The notes under the pieces were generated by a model that did no database searches, had not been told where the DNA came from, and saw only the letters and a program-made list of their open reading frames with translations. 64,000 bases of DNA from Petrimonas mucosa (lineage in GTDB: Bacteria > Bacteroidota > Bacteroidia > Bacteroidales > Dysgonomonadaceae), in the NCBI RefSeq assembly GCF_900095795.1, contig NZ_LT608328.1, positions 3,527,001-3,591,000 of the forward strand, given 5' to 3'. This document shows positions 16,782 to 24,463 of the stretch, in pieces. Position 1 is the stretch's first letter, and every line of letters begins with the position of its first letter. Both the position numbers and the translations under genes were made by a program.

Positions 16782-17560
16782 GCATTGTTGACACGCACGC
16801 ACACCTCTATCTCGATGCCTTTGAAGATGATCTTGACGAAGTGGTGGCGAGAGCCGGGGCAGTTGGCGTGGAAAAGGTACTGCTGCCCAATATCGACGAA
16901 ACAACCATACAGCCATTGAGGAGCAGCGTCGACCGTTACCCGTCGTTTTTTCTACCGATGATGGGGCTTCACCCTACAAACGTCGGGGAGGAGTGGGAAG
17001 AGCAGCTGGAGATTATCCGGAAAGAGCTGGAGCGTCCGGGTTATGTCGCCATTGGGGAGATAGGTATCGACCTCTATTGGGATAAAAGCACGAAGCAGCG
17101 TCAGGTGGCCGCTTTTGAACGTCAACTTGAATGGAGCATCGAAAAAGGGTTACCGGTAGCCATCCATTCCCGGGAGGCGATACCCGAGGTGATCCAGTCG
17201 ATCAGAAACGTTGGGGAGAGGGAACTTTTCGGCGTTTTCCACAGCTTCGGCGGAACCGTTGCAGAACTGGAGGCGATTCTGGAGCTCGGCAATTTTCTCA
17301 TCGGCATCAACGGCGTGGTCACCTTCAAGAAATCGGGGTTACCTGAAACATTGAAGGGATGCGGAGTGGAAAAAATCATCCTGGAAACCGATTCACCCTA
17401 CCTTGCTCCAACGCCTTACCGGGGCAAACGCAACGAACCCTCATATCTGACGGAGGTGATACGGCAACTGGCGGCCATATACGGGAAAGAGGCAGAGGAG
17501 ATTGCGTCAATCACCAGGGAGAACGCATTCAAGTTGTTTGGCTTGAATTCTTTAAAATAG
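16778..17560 (+). CDS. tatD: TatD-family metal-dependent hydrolase/DNase
   Basis: 260 residues, TIM-barrel metallohydrolase. Metal ligands appear in order: DTHAHLYLD (two His), GEIGIDLYWD (Glu), AIHSRE (His), VFHSFGG (His), ETDSPYLAP (Asp). Family members are 3'-5' exonucleases/DNases in repair and stress. The start overlaps the preceding gene by ATGA. It is the last gene of its operon, with tRNA-Ser 158 bp downstream. Confidence 0.93.
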   Translation: MSIVDTHAHLYLDAFEDDLDEVVARAGAVGVEKVLLPNIDETTIQPLRSSVDRYPSFFLPMMGLHPTNVGEEWEEQLEIIRKELERPGYVAIGEIGIDLYWDKSTKQRQVAAFERQLEWSIEKGLPVAIHSREAIPEVIQSIRNVGERELFGVFHSFGGTVAELEAILELGNFLIGINGVVTFKKSGLPETLKGCGVEKIILETDSPYLAPTPYRGKRNEPSYLTEVIRQLAAIYGKEAEEIASITRENAFKLFGLNSLK

Positions 17561-17718
17561 GGAGGTGTGCCATTTTTTCACAAGAAACGCATTTTTTTGA
17601 AATAATTTGCACTAGGAATAGCAATTAATCGATAAATTCTGTAATTTTGCCGGACAAAAGAGGGGCAAGTGATTTTTTTTTTGTAATTTGCGCCCGTTTT
17701 ATGAAATTGTCTCCCAAT

Positions 17719-17806
17719 GGAGAGATGCTCGAGTGGTTGAAGAGGCACGCCTGGAAAGCGTGTATACGCCAAAAGTGTATCGCGGGTTCGAATCCCGCTC
17801 TCTCCG
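17719..17806 (+). tRNA. tRNA-Ser (anticodon GGA)
   Basis: An 88-nt class II tRNA. The acceptor stem is GGAGAGA (17719-17725) with TCTCTCC (17799-17805) and discriminator G. The anticodon stem is CACGC/GCGTG with loop CTGGAAA, so the anticodon is GGA (17753-17755). A long variable arm follows, and the T arm contains GGTTCGAATCC. The CCA end is not encoded. Confidence 0.96.
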
Positions 17807-17918
17807 CGTTAACAGTATGGTGAATTACGTATAAGAGTAGATCCCAAACGTTTAAATAATAAAAATAAAGCAATTAAAATCAAATCAAATTCATTAATCC
17901 AACAAAATTGAACACACA

Positions 17919-18707
17919 ATGAAAAAGTTATTTGCAATTTTAGCAATCTTCGGCCTTATGTCTGTAGGATTGCCGACAATTCTTTCAGCTCAAGACGCTC
18001 CCGCTGAACCGGCAGTAGAAGAAACAGCTCCAGCAGCAGTGACGGTTGCCGAAACTGATGGAGGTGGATTTCACCAGGCACTTAAAACCAAATTTATTGA
18101 AGGTGGTGCAGGATTTATGGCCTTGATCGCAATCTGTTTGATTCTGGGTCTCTCGTTTGCTCTGGAAAGAATTATTTACCTCAGTTTGGCAGACGTTAAT
18201 CCAAAGGCATTGTTGAGTGGGGTTGGTGAAGCTCTCGACAGAGGAGACATCGAAGCTGCAAAAGACATTGCCCGCAACACCCGCGGCCCGATCGCCTCAA
18301 TTGCATACCAGGGATTGCTCCGTCTGGACCAGGGACCCGATGCAGTAGAACGAGCCATCGTCTCTTACGGAGGTGTGCAGAGTGGATTACTGGAAAAGAA
18401 TCTCTCCTGGATTACCCTCTTTATCGCCCTTGCTCCCTCGCTTGGATTCTTGGGAACAGTAGTAGGTATGGTTCAGGCTTTCGATGATATCCAACGTGCA
18501 GGAGACATGAGCCCGACAATCGTTGCCGGTGGTATGAAGGTTGCTCTTATCACCACTGTAGGAGGTCTTATCGTTGCTCTTATTCTCCAGGTATTCTACA
18601 ACTACATCCTTTCTAAACTGGAAGGCATACTCAACAAAATGGAGGATGCTTCCATCACCCTGCTCGACCAGGTAGTAAAATACAACGTTAAATATAAAAA
18701 ATTATAA
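17919..18707 (+). CDS. exbB: MotA/TolQ/ExbB proton-channel protein
   Basis: 262 residues. The N-terminus has a cleavable-looking signal (MKKLFAILAIFGLMSVG ... LSAQ) and an Ala/Glu-rich linker. Three further membrane spans follow: about residues 62-85 (GFMALIAICLILGLSFALE), 165-190 (ITLFIALAPSLGFLGTVVGMVQAF, the ExbB/TolQ signature) and 205-232. It forms the pentameric inner-membrane channel that powers TonB. First gene of a four-gene operon; the next start is 5 nt away. The extra signal-like N-terminus is common in Bacteroidetes ExbB. Confidence 0.93.
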   Translation: MKKLFAILAIFGLMSVGLPTILSAQDAPAEPAVEETAPAAVTVAETDGGGFHQALKTKFIEGGAGFMALIAICLILGLSFALERIIYLSLADVNPKALLSGVGEALDRGDIEAAKDIARNTRGPIASIAYQGLLRLDQGPDAVERAIVSYGGVQSGLLEKNLSWITLFIALAPSLGFLGTVVGMVQAFDDIQRAGDMSPTIVAGGMKVALITTVGGLIVALILQVFYNYILSKLEGILNKMEDASITLLDQVVKYNVKYKKL

Positions 18708-18712
18708 TTGAC

Positions 18713-19192
18713 ATGGCTGTAACTAAAATACGGAGAACCTCCAGTTTAGCCTTCCTCGCTACCATTATCGTTACGTTGGTAGTATTGGGGTTATTCCTGT
18801 TTGGAGGTCAGGTAGCGCCAGAACAGAAGATCGTCGCCGACATGTCCCAGCCGGCATTTACCGATATAATGTTGTATTGGGCATACTTCCTGTTGGCGGT
18901 AACTGTTGTGGTCCTGATCCTGTTTGCCATATTTGGATTTTTCAGGAGCCTCAAGACAAACCCCAAAAGTGCACTGGGTAGATTATTGGTACTAGTAGCA
19001 GTAGTTGTTGTTCTGGGAGGATCATATGCTCTCGGAAGCGGAGAACTGTTGAATATTCCGGGTTATGACGGTCCCGACAATAATCCCGCGACACTGAGAA
19101 TGACCGACATGTGGATCTTCAGCATGTACATCATGCTTGGTCTCAGCATCGTTGCGATTATTGTATCGCCGTTATTAGGAAAAAGAAAGTAA
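18713..19192 (+). CDS. Four-helix membrane protein of the exb operon
   Basis: 159 residues with four predicted transmembrane helices (about residues 12-34, 54-80, 87-108 and 130-153). They are separated by short loops, and the protein ends in a basic GKRK tail. No catalytic motif is visible and I cannot name a family. It is tightly packed between exbB (5 nt) and exbD (54 nt), so a role in assembling or tuning the Ton motor is a reasonable inference only. Confidence 0.75.
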   Translation: MAVTKIRRTSSLAFLATIIVTLVVLGLFLFGGQVAPEQKIVADMSQPAFTDIMLYWAYFLLAVTVVVLILFAIFGFFRSLKTNPKSALGRLLVLVAVVVVLGGSYALGSGELLNIPGYDGPDNNPATLRMTDMWIFSMYIMLGLSIVAIIVSPLLGKRK

Positions 19193-19246
19193 CAGTTGGT
19201 TTTCCTCACCACAAAATTGCCTGAGGAATAAATAAAGAAAAAATCT

Positions 19247-19882
19247 ATGTCTAAGAAAAAGAGAAAAGTTCCTGCACTGAATGCAAGTTCAATGGCGGAC
19301 ATTTCGTTTCTTTTGCTTACCTTCTTCCTGCTTGTTTCGAGTATGGATACCGACAGCGGGCTGGCAAGACGTTTGCCGCCACCGCCGCAAGATGAAGACC
19401 ATCAACAGACGGTCGACGTGCAGCGGCGTAACCTGCTGGTGGTTCTGGTGAACTCCAAAGATGAGACGATGGTTACATCGCAGGTTGAGACAGAATGGTA
19501 TCAAAATGAGAACGAACTGCTCGGCAAGGGGAGTAAAGTAAGTCTGAAGGATAAAGTGAAAGAGTTTGTATTGAATACTAACAATAATCCGTTGTTGCCC
19601 GAACTGATGGAGGAGGATTTCGGTGCTCCCATCGGAACAGTACCGGTAACCGGAGACCACGTTATCTCGTTGCAGAACGACGCTACCACCAGCTATAAGA
19701 CCTATATATCGGTACAGAATGAGCTGGTAAAGGCATACAATGAATTGCGTCAGGAGGCAGCAAGAAAGTATTTCAATATGGACTATGAAAATCTGACCGA
19801 AGATCAGAAGAATCAGATAAACAAGTTGTATCCGCAGAGAATTTCTGAGGCCGAACCGAAAAACTTTATGGGAGGGAATTAA
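19247..19882 (+). CDS. exbD: ExbD/TolR-family biopolymer transport protein (first copy)
   Basis: 211 residues. The N-terminus is basic (KKKRKVPALNASSMADISF), followed by one membrane helix (about residues 20-40). The SMADISFLLLTFFLL segment carries the Asp that takes part in proton flow. The periplasmic part is longer than usual ExbD (about 130-140), with a predicted helical C-terminus. It partners ExbB and TonB. A second exbD starts 1 nt after its stop; paired ExbDs are usual in Bacteroidetes Ton systems. Confidence 0.9.
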   Translation: MSKKKRKVPALNASSMADISFLLLTFFLLVSSMDTDSGLARRLPPPPQDEDHQQTVDVQRRNLLVVLVNSKDETMVTSQVETEWYQNENELLGKGSKVSLKDKVKEFVLNTNNNPLLPELMEEDFGAPIGTVPVTGDHVISLQNDATTSYKTYISVQNELVKAYNELRQEAARKYFNMDYENLTEDQKNQINKLYPQRISEAEPKNFMGGN

Positions 19883-19883
19883 T

Positions 19884-20342
19884 ATGGGAAAATTTAGTAA
19901 AAGCGGCGGGCGTGAAATGCCCGAATTGAACACAGCTTCAATGCCTGACTTGGTATTCGCCATCTTATTCTTCTTCATGGTTACGACCACCATGCGCTCC
20001 GAAGAGCTAATGGTAAGACTGAAATTGCCTACTGCCACGGAAATTCAGAAGCTGGAGAAAAAGTCGCTGGTGACCTACATCAATATTGGACCCGCCATGG
20101 ATCCAAAATATGGTACGGGAACCCAGATGCAGTTGAACGACAAGTTCGCGCAGGTTGAAGATATCCAGGATTACATTGCCCAGGAAAAGTCGAGCCTGAA
20201 CGAAGCCGATCAACAGTTGATGACGGTATCCATCAAAGCGGACGAAGATACCCGGATGCGCTATATCAGCGATGTGAAGCAAGCACTCCGAAAAGCATAT
20301 GCGTTGAAGATCAGTTACTCGGCAAGAAAGTCTGAAAACTGA
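19884..20342 (+). CDS. exbD: ExbD/TolR-family biopolymer transport protein (second copy)
   Basis: 152 residues with a single N-terminal membrane helix (ELNTASMPDLVFAILFFFMV, containing the conserved Asp). The periplasmic domain ends in IKADEDTRMRYISDVKQALRKA, a typical ExbD pattern. It is the last gene of the operon and is followed by a strong terminator. Confidence 0.92.
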   Translation: MGKFSKSGGREMPELNTASMPDLVFAILFFFMVTTTMRSEELMVRLKLPTATEIQKLEKKSLVTYINIGPAMDPKYGTGTQMQLNDKFAQVEDIQDYIAQEKSSLNEADQQLMTVSIKADEDTRMRYISDVKQALRKAYALKISYSARKSEN

Positions 20343-20370
20343 TATTGAGGGAGGCTCATCCGATTAAAAA

Positions 20371-20400
20371 AACCGGTACACACAGGTGTGCCGGTTTTTT
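20371..20400 (+). terminator. Terminator of the exb operon
   Basis: Stem AACCGGTACAC (20371-20381) with GTGTGCCGGTT (20386-20396, one G-T pair), loop ACAG, then eight T. The stem lies 28 nt after the last exbD. Confidence 0.9.
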
Positions 20401-20566
20401 TTCTTTAAAAAGCGAGATATCAAAAAAATTTATGAGACAAATATAAACAATTTGCGCAGTTTTGCAGTTTAGGGCATGTATAATCTTTTAGACTAAAGTT
20501 TTGTAATATGAAACATCCATGTTGAGAATTTAAAACATCCAAGGGAATGAAAATGGAAGATTTCCG

Positions 20567-20574
20567 TACATTTG
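20567..20574 (+). promoter_or_regulatory. -7 box of the IS110-type transposase (copy 1; repeated at 22223-22230)
   Basis: TACATTTG, a full TAnnTTTG match, 25 nt before the transposase start. It lies in the left end of the element. Two direct AAACATCCA repeats (20511 and 20533) precede it. Confidence 0.5.
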
Positions 20575-20599
20575 CCGTACTCATTGAACGGAATAATTT

Positions 20600-21861
20600 A
20601 TGGAATCACAAGTGTCATTCAACCAGGTCGTCTCCCGGGGATGCGGGATTGACGTCCACAAGAAGATGTTAGTGGCCACCATAAGTGGCGAAGGACTTAA
20701 TACGGAAACCCGTGAATTCGGGACCGTGACGCGCTCTTTGACAGAATTGAAAGACTGGTTATTGGAAAACAGGGTAACCCACGTTGTAATGGAGAGTACG
20801 GGAGTCTACTGGAAGCCTGTCTATCATGTCCTCGAACCCTCGGGATTGACGGTCTGGATAGTCAATGCCCGCCACGTGAAGAACGTCCCGGGGCATAAGA
20901 CGGACAAGCAGGACAGCAGGTGGCTGTGCAAGTTATTGCTTGCCGGCTTGCTAAAACCCAGTTATATTCCCCCTCGTGAACAACGGGAGTTACGGGATTT
21001 GACGCGTTACCGGAGCAAACTGGTACAGGATATCTCCTCGAACAAGAACCGTATCATCCGCATCCTGGAAGACTGCAATGTGAAACTTTCGAGCGTGTTA
21101 AGCGATACCTCGGGAGTAACGGCAACCAGACTGATCGACAAGTTGTGTCAGGGGAAAGAAGTTACCATGGGCGATATTGAAGAGGTATACCACAAAAAGA
21201 TAGAAGCCACCAAAGAGGAGCTTTTTGAAGCCTGTAACGGTTACATCACCGACCACCACATCTACCTGCTGGGCACTATCCGGGGGGACAACCACCACCT
21301 GGAGTCTCTCATACGGGATTTGGATGAAAAGATCAAACATGCCCTTGCCCCTTATGAGAATGCCCTGGAACGCCTGCGGGAGATCCCGGGATTGAACCGC
21401 AAGAGCGTGGAGGACCTTATCGCCGAGATCGGGCTGGATATGGATGTCTTCCCCAATGAGAATCATCTAAGCAGTTGGGTGGGCGTTTCACCGGGTAACA
21501 ACGAGAGTGCCGGTAAAAAAAAAACGGACGCACCACCCACGGGAACAAGCAGGCCAAATCCATCCTGAGCCAATCGGCATGGGCGGCGTCGCGGACAAAA
21601 GGCACGTTCTACCACGCCCGGTACCATCGCCTGGCAGCCCGCCGCGGCAAGAAAAGGGCCATAGTGGCCGTGGCCCACTCCATCCTCAAGTCGGTGTATC
21701 ATGTCTTAAAAGACGAAGTCCCTTACAATGAACTGGGAGCCGATTATTTAAACAGCCGGGTGGAAGCAAGGCGCAAAAGGTATCTGAAGGCAGAGTTGGA
21801 AAAGATGGGATATTGCGTCGAGCTTGTCCCGCATAATCCCGTCAGTCCTGCCGGAAGTTGA
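20600..21861 (+). pseudogene. IS110-family DEDD transposase, broken by a 1-bp deletion in a poly-A run
   Basis: The first 308 or so codons are the same as the intact copy. At 21515-21524 this copy has ten A where copy 2 has eleven, so the frame shifts after ESAGKKK and stops at 21568. The remaining C-terminal part stays readable in another frame to 21861. The lost part contains the SQSAWA motif that holds the catalytic serine of the Tnp20 domain, so the short product should be inactive. A sequencing or assembly error, or RNA polymerase slippage restoring the frame, are alternatives. Confidence 0.85.
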
Positions 21862-21894
21862 AAGTCTCCAACCCTGACATAAACGGGAAACAAG

Positions 21895-22035
21895 TACCAA
21901 AGGTCGATTTTTACTGGCGTACGGCGCGACAAGGCGTCTAAGTCGAATATGAAACTGACCTCAACAGGTAAGCACCCAAAGTTGTTGCACAAGAGCACGC
22001 ATATGAAATTTTAAACCCTTCTTACCTGTTTGTCT
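21895..22035 (+). ncRNA. Candidate bridge (seek) RNA of IS110-type element, copy 1
   Basis: The noncoding 3' part folds into two successive stem-loops. Loop 1 is closed by AGGTC (21901-21905) and GACCT (21957-21961), with an inner CGAC/GTCG stem. On its 3' side it contains AATATGAAAC (21946-21955). Loop 2 is closed by a perfect 10-bp stem AACAGGTAAG (21963-21972) and CTTACCTGTT (22021-22030), with an inner TTGT/ACAA hairpin. It contains CATATGAAA (22000-22008). AATATGAAA equals the reconstructed target at doxX and CATATGAAA equals the element's own right-left junction. In the IS110 family a structured RNA with a target loop and a donor loop guides recombination. Ends of the RNA are estimates. 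Confidence 0.65.
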
Positions 22036-22255
22036 TTCCGATAACCGGTGCATTTGTCCAAAAGATGAGTGCTGTCTTTTGTTTTGTCAAAACGAAGAAA
22101 TATAATTTTTAAAATGAATTAAATCATTAATTAATAGATATTTATATATCGAACAATTTACATATGAAACATCCATGTTGAGAATTTAAAACATCCAAGG
22201 GAATGAAAATGGAAGATTTCCGTACATTTGCCGTACTCATTGAACGGAATAATTT

Positions 22256-23518
22256 ATGGAATCACAAGTGTCATTCAACCAGGTCGTCTCCCGGGGATGC
22301 GGGATTGACGTCCACAAGAAGATGTTAGTGGCCACCATAAGTGGCGAAGGACTTAATACGGAAACCCGTGAATTCGGGACCGTGACGCGCTCTTTGACAG
22401 AATTGAAAGACTGGTTATTGGAAAACAGGGTAACCCACGTTGTAATGGAGAGTACGGGAGTCTACTGGAAGCCTGTCTATCATGTCCTCGAACCCTCGGG
22501 ATTGACGGTCTGGATAGTCAATGCCCGCCACGTGAAGAACGTCCCGGGGCATAAGACGGACAAGCAGGACAGCAGGTGGCTGTGCAAGTTATTGCTTGCC
22601 GGCTTGCTAAAACCCAGTTATATTCCCCCTCGTGAACAACGGGAGTTACGGGATTTGACGCGTTACCGGAGCAAACTGGTACAGGATATCTCCTCGAACA
22701 AGAACCGTATCATCCGCATCCTGGAAGACTGCAATGTGAAACTTTCGAGCGTGTTAAGCGATACCTCGGGAGTAACGGCAACCAGACTGATCGACAAGTT
22801 GTGTCAGGGGAAAGAAGTTACCATGGGCGATATTGAAGAGGTATACCACAAAAAGATAGAAGCCACCAAAGAGGAGCTTTTTGAAGCCTGTAACGGTTAC
22901 ATCACCGACCACCACATCTACCTGCTGGGCACTATCCGGGGGGACAACCACCACCTGGAGTCTCTCATACGGGATTTGGATGAAAAGATCAAACATGCCC
23001 TTGCCCCTTATGAGAATGCCCTGGAACGCCTGCGGGAGATCCCGGGATTGAACCGCAAGAGCGTGGAGGACCTTATCGCCGAGATCGGGCTGGATATGGA
23101 TGTCTTCCCCAATGAGAATCATCTAAGCAGTTGGGTGGGCGTTTCACCGGGTAACAACGAGAGTGCCGGTAAAAAAAAAAACGGACGCACCACCCACGGG
23201 AACAAGCAGGCCAAATCCATCCTGAGCCAATCGGCATGGGCGGCGTCGCGGACAAAAGGCACGTTCTACCACGCCCGGTACCATCGCCTGGCAGCCCGCC
23301 GCGGCAAGAAAAGGGCCATAGTGGCCGTGGCCCACTCCATCCTCAAGTCGGTGTATCATGTCTTAAAAGACGAAGTCCCTTACAATGAACTGGGAGCCGA
23401 TTATTTAAACAGCCGGGTGGAAGCAAGGCGCAAAAGGTATCTGAAGGCAGAGTTGGAAAAGATGGGATATTGCGTCGAGCTTGTCCCGCATAATCCCGTC
23501 AGTCCTGCCGGAAGTTGA
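22256..23518 (+). CDS. IS110-family DEDD transposase (intact)
   Basis: 420 residues. The N-terminal RuvC-like DEDD domain shows GCGIDVHKKMLVATI (first Asp), VMESTGVYW (Glu) and KTDKQDSRWLCKLL (Asp pair). A central helical region follows. The C-terminal Tnp20 domain contains LREIPGLNRKSVEDLIAEIG, then SWVGVSPG and SQSAWAASR with the nucleophilic serine. Such enzymes recombine DNA with the help of a bridge RNA. The reading frame passes through eleven A (23171-23181) as GKKKNGR. Confidence 0.93.
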   Translation: MESQVSFNQVVSRGCGIDVHKKMLVATISGEGLNTETREFGTVTRSLTELKDWLLENRVTHVVMESTGVYWKPVYHVLEPSGLTVWIVNARHVKNVPGHKTDKQDSRWLCKLLLAGLLKPSYIPPREQRELRDLTRYRSKLVQDISSNKNRIIRILEDCNVKLSSVLSDTSGVTATRLIDKLCQGKEVTMGDIEEVYHKKIEATKEELFEACNGYITDHHIYLLGTIRGDNHHLESLIRDLDEKIKHALAPYENALERLREIPGLNRKSVEDLIAEIGLDMDVFPNENHLSSWVGVSPGNNESAGKKKNGRTTHGNKQAKSILSQSAWAASRTKGTFYHARYHRLAARRGKKRAIVAVAHSILKSVYHVLKDEVPYNELGADYLNSRVEARRKRYLKAELEKMGYCVELVPHNPVSPAGS

Positions 23519-23551
23519 AAGTCTCCAACCCTGACATAAACGGGAAACAAG

Positions 23552-23692
23552 TACCAAAGGTCGATTTTTACTGGCGTACGGCGCGACAAGGCGTCTAAGT
23601 CGAATATGAAACTGACCTCAACAGGTAAGCACCCAAAGTTGTTGCACAAGAGCACGCATATGAAATTTTAAACCCTTCTTACCTGTTTGTCT
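23552..23692 (+). ncRNA. Candidate bridge (seek) RNA of IS110-type element, copy 2
   Basis: Same structure as in copy 1, shifted by 1657 bp. Loop 1 guide AATATGAAAC is at 23603-23612 between AGGTC (23558-23562) and GACCT (23614-23618). Loop 2 guide CATATGAAA is at 23657-23665 between AACAGGTAAG (23620-23629) and CTTACCTGTT (23678-23687). The 126 bp from here to doxX are AT-rich and contain no reading frame. Confidence 0.65.
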
Positions 23693-23820
23693 TTCCGATA
23701 ACCGGTGCATTTGTCCAAAAGATGAGTGCTGTCTTTTGTTTTGTCAAAACGAAGAAATATAATTTTTAAAATGAATTAAATCATTAATTAATAGATATTT
23801 ATATATCGAACAATTTACAT

Positions 23821-24237
23821 ATGAAAAGAGAGAAAAATTTATTAGATGCAGGTTTGCTCCTGCTTAGGATAGGTATCGGTATTTCGATCTTCTTTCACGG
23901 ATTGCCCAAGATCATGGCGGGGCCGGAGATGTGGACCGCCATCGGCGGCACGATGTCGAACCTGGGAATCACCTTTGCCCCCACCTTCTGGGGATTCATG
24001 GCGGCATTTGCCGAAACGGTAGGCGGAATACTGTTCGCACTGGGACTCTTCTTCCGACCGGCGGCCTTGCTGCTGATCGGAACCATGGTGGTGGCGCTGG
24101 TGATGCACTTTTCGCAAGGGGATGATTTCATGAAGTATGGGCATGCACTCGACCTGCTGATCGTCTTCATTGCCGGCCTTGTTACCGGTCCCGGCAACTA
24201 CTCCTTCGATGCCAAGTTTCTGCCGAAGCTAGCCTGA
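23821..24237 (+). CDS. DoxX-family inner-membrane protein
   Basis: 138 residues with four membrane helices: LLLRIGIGISIFFHGLPKI at the N-terminus, WGFMAAFAETVGGILFALGLFF, PAALLLIGTMVVALVMHF, and LDLLIVFIAGLVTGPG. The RIGIG...HGLPK and AETVGG segments are typical of DoxX/YphA proteins, whose biochemical role is poorly defined. The start codon lies within the ATATGAAA shared with the IS ends. The tandem insertion separates the gene from its former leader (before 20506) but leaves the protein intact. Confidence 0.9.
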   Translation: MKREKNLLDAGLLLLRIGIGISIFFHGLPKIMAGPEMWTAIGGTMSNLGITFAPTFWGFMAAFAETVGGILFALGLFFRPAALLLIGTMVVALVMHFSQGDDFMKYGHALDLLIVFIAGLVTGPGNYSFDAKFLPKLA

Positions 24238-24266
24238 GGAGTTTTGTCGTGAGACAAAATAAAAAA

Positions 24267-24362
24267 GGGTAAGCTTACTATATCGCGCCGCTACAACCAA
24301 TTACCCTTGCTTCGGTCAAGACCTGGGGGATTCATTGGGAGCTGGCCGTATAGGACTTACCC
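24267..24362 (-). ncRNA. ffs: Signal recognition particle RNA, small bacterial (4.5S) type
   Basis: On the minus strand a roughly 96-nt RNA with terminal pairing GGGTAAG (24362-24356) and CTTACCC (24273-24267). Its apical part reads CCAGGTCTTGACCGAAGCAAGGG. This looks like helix 8, with the GAAGCA asymmetric-loop motif bound by Ffh and an AGGT/ACC hairpin capped by CTTG. A run of six T follows the 3' end. A well-placed promoter precedes it. I identify it by motif and size, not by covariance search. Confidence 0.75.
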
Positions 24363-24367
24363 GACTG

Positions 24368-24397
24368 CAAAGATAACACTTTTTTTTTACCCGCAAA
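24368..24397 (-). promoter_or_regulatory. Promoter of the SRP RNA
   Basis: On the minus strand TTTG (24397-24394), 18 nt including nine A, then TATCTTTG (24375-24368). Transcription would begin almost exactly at the predicted RNA 5' end (24362). Confidence 0.7.
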
Positions 24398-24434
24398 AGG
24401 GTAGAATTGATTTTCTGGAATAAAAGCCTTTTGC

Positions 24435-24442
24435 TATCTTTG
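24435..24442 (+). promoter_or_regulatory. -7 box of pepT
   Basis: TATCTTTG, a full TAnnTTTG match, 22 nt before ATG 24464. It is divergent from the SRP RNA promoter. Confidence 0.6.
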
Positions 24443-24463
24443 CGGCTAATAAAAGAAAAAGGA

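Larger units (their letters stand above)
20506..22161 (+). mobile_element. IS110/IS1111-type element, copy 1 (transposase frameshifted)
   Basis: A 1656-bp unit that repeats head-to-tail as 22162-23818. The two look identical except for one A in a poly-A run. The unit starts with ATATGAAAC and ends with CAATTTAC. The 8 bp ATATGAAA occur at the left end, at the junction, and again at the right flank, where they form the doxX start. No inverted termini are seen, as expected for IS110-type elements. The 300-bp noncoding part lies 3' of the transposase, like the IS1111 group. Confidence 0.85.
22162..23818 (+). mobile_element. IS110/IS1111-type element, copy 2 (intact)
   Basis: A 1657-bp direct tandem copy of the element at 20506-22161, with an intact transposase. 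The joint at 22161/22162 places a right end against a left end, the arrangement found in excised circles of this family. Its right end runs directly into the start codon of doxX through CATATGAAA (23818-23826). Confidence 0.87.

Noticed and set aside
20506-20513. ATATGAAA repeats around the IS110-type elements read as a classical target duplication
   Set aside because: IS110-type elements do not normally make staggered duplications. The repeat is better explained as the shared recombination core, since it also occurs at the internal junction.
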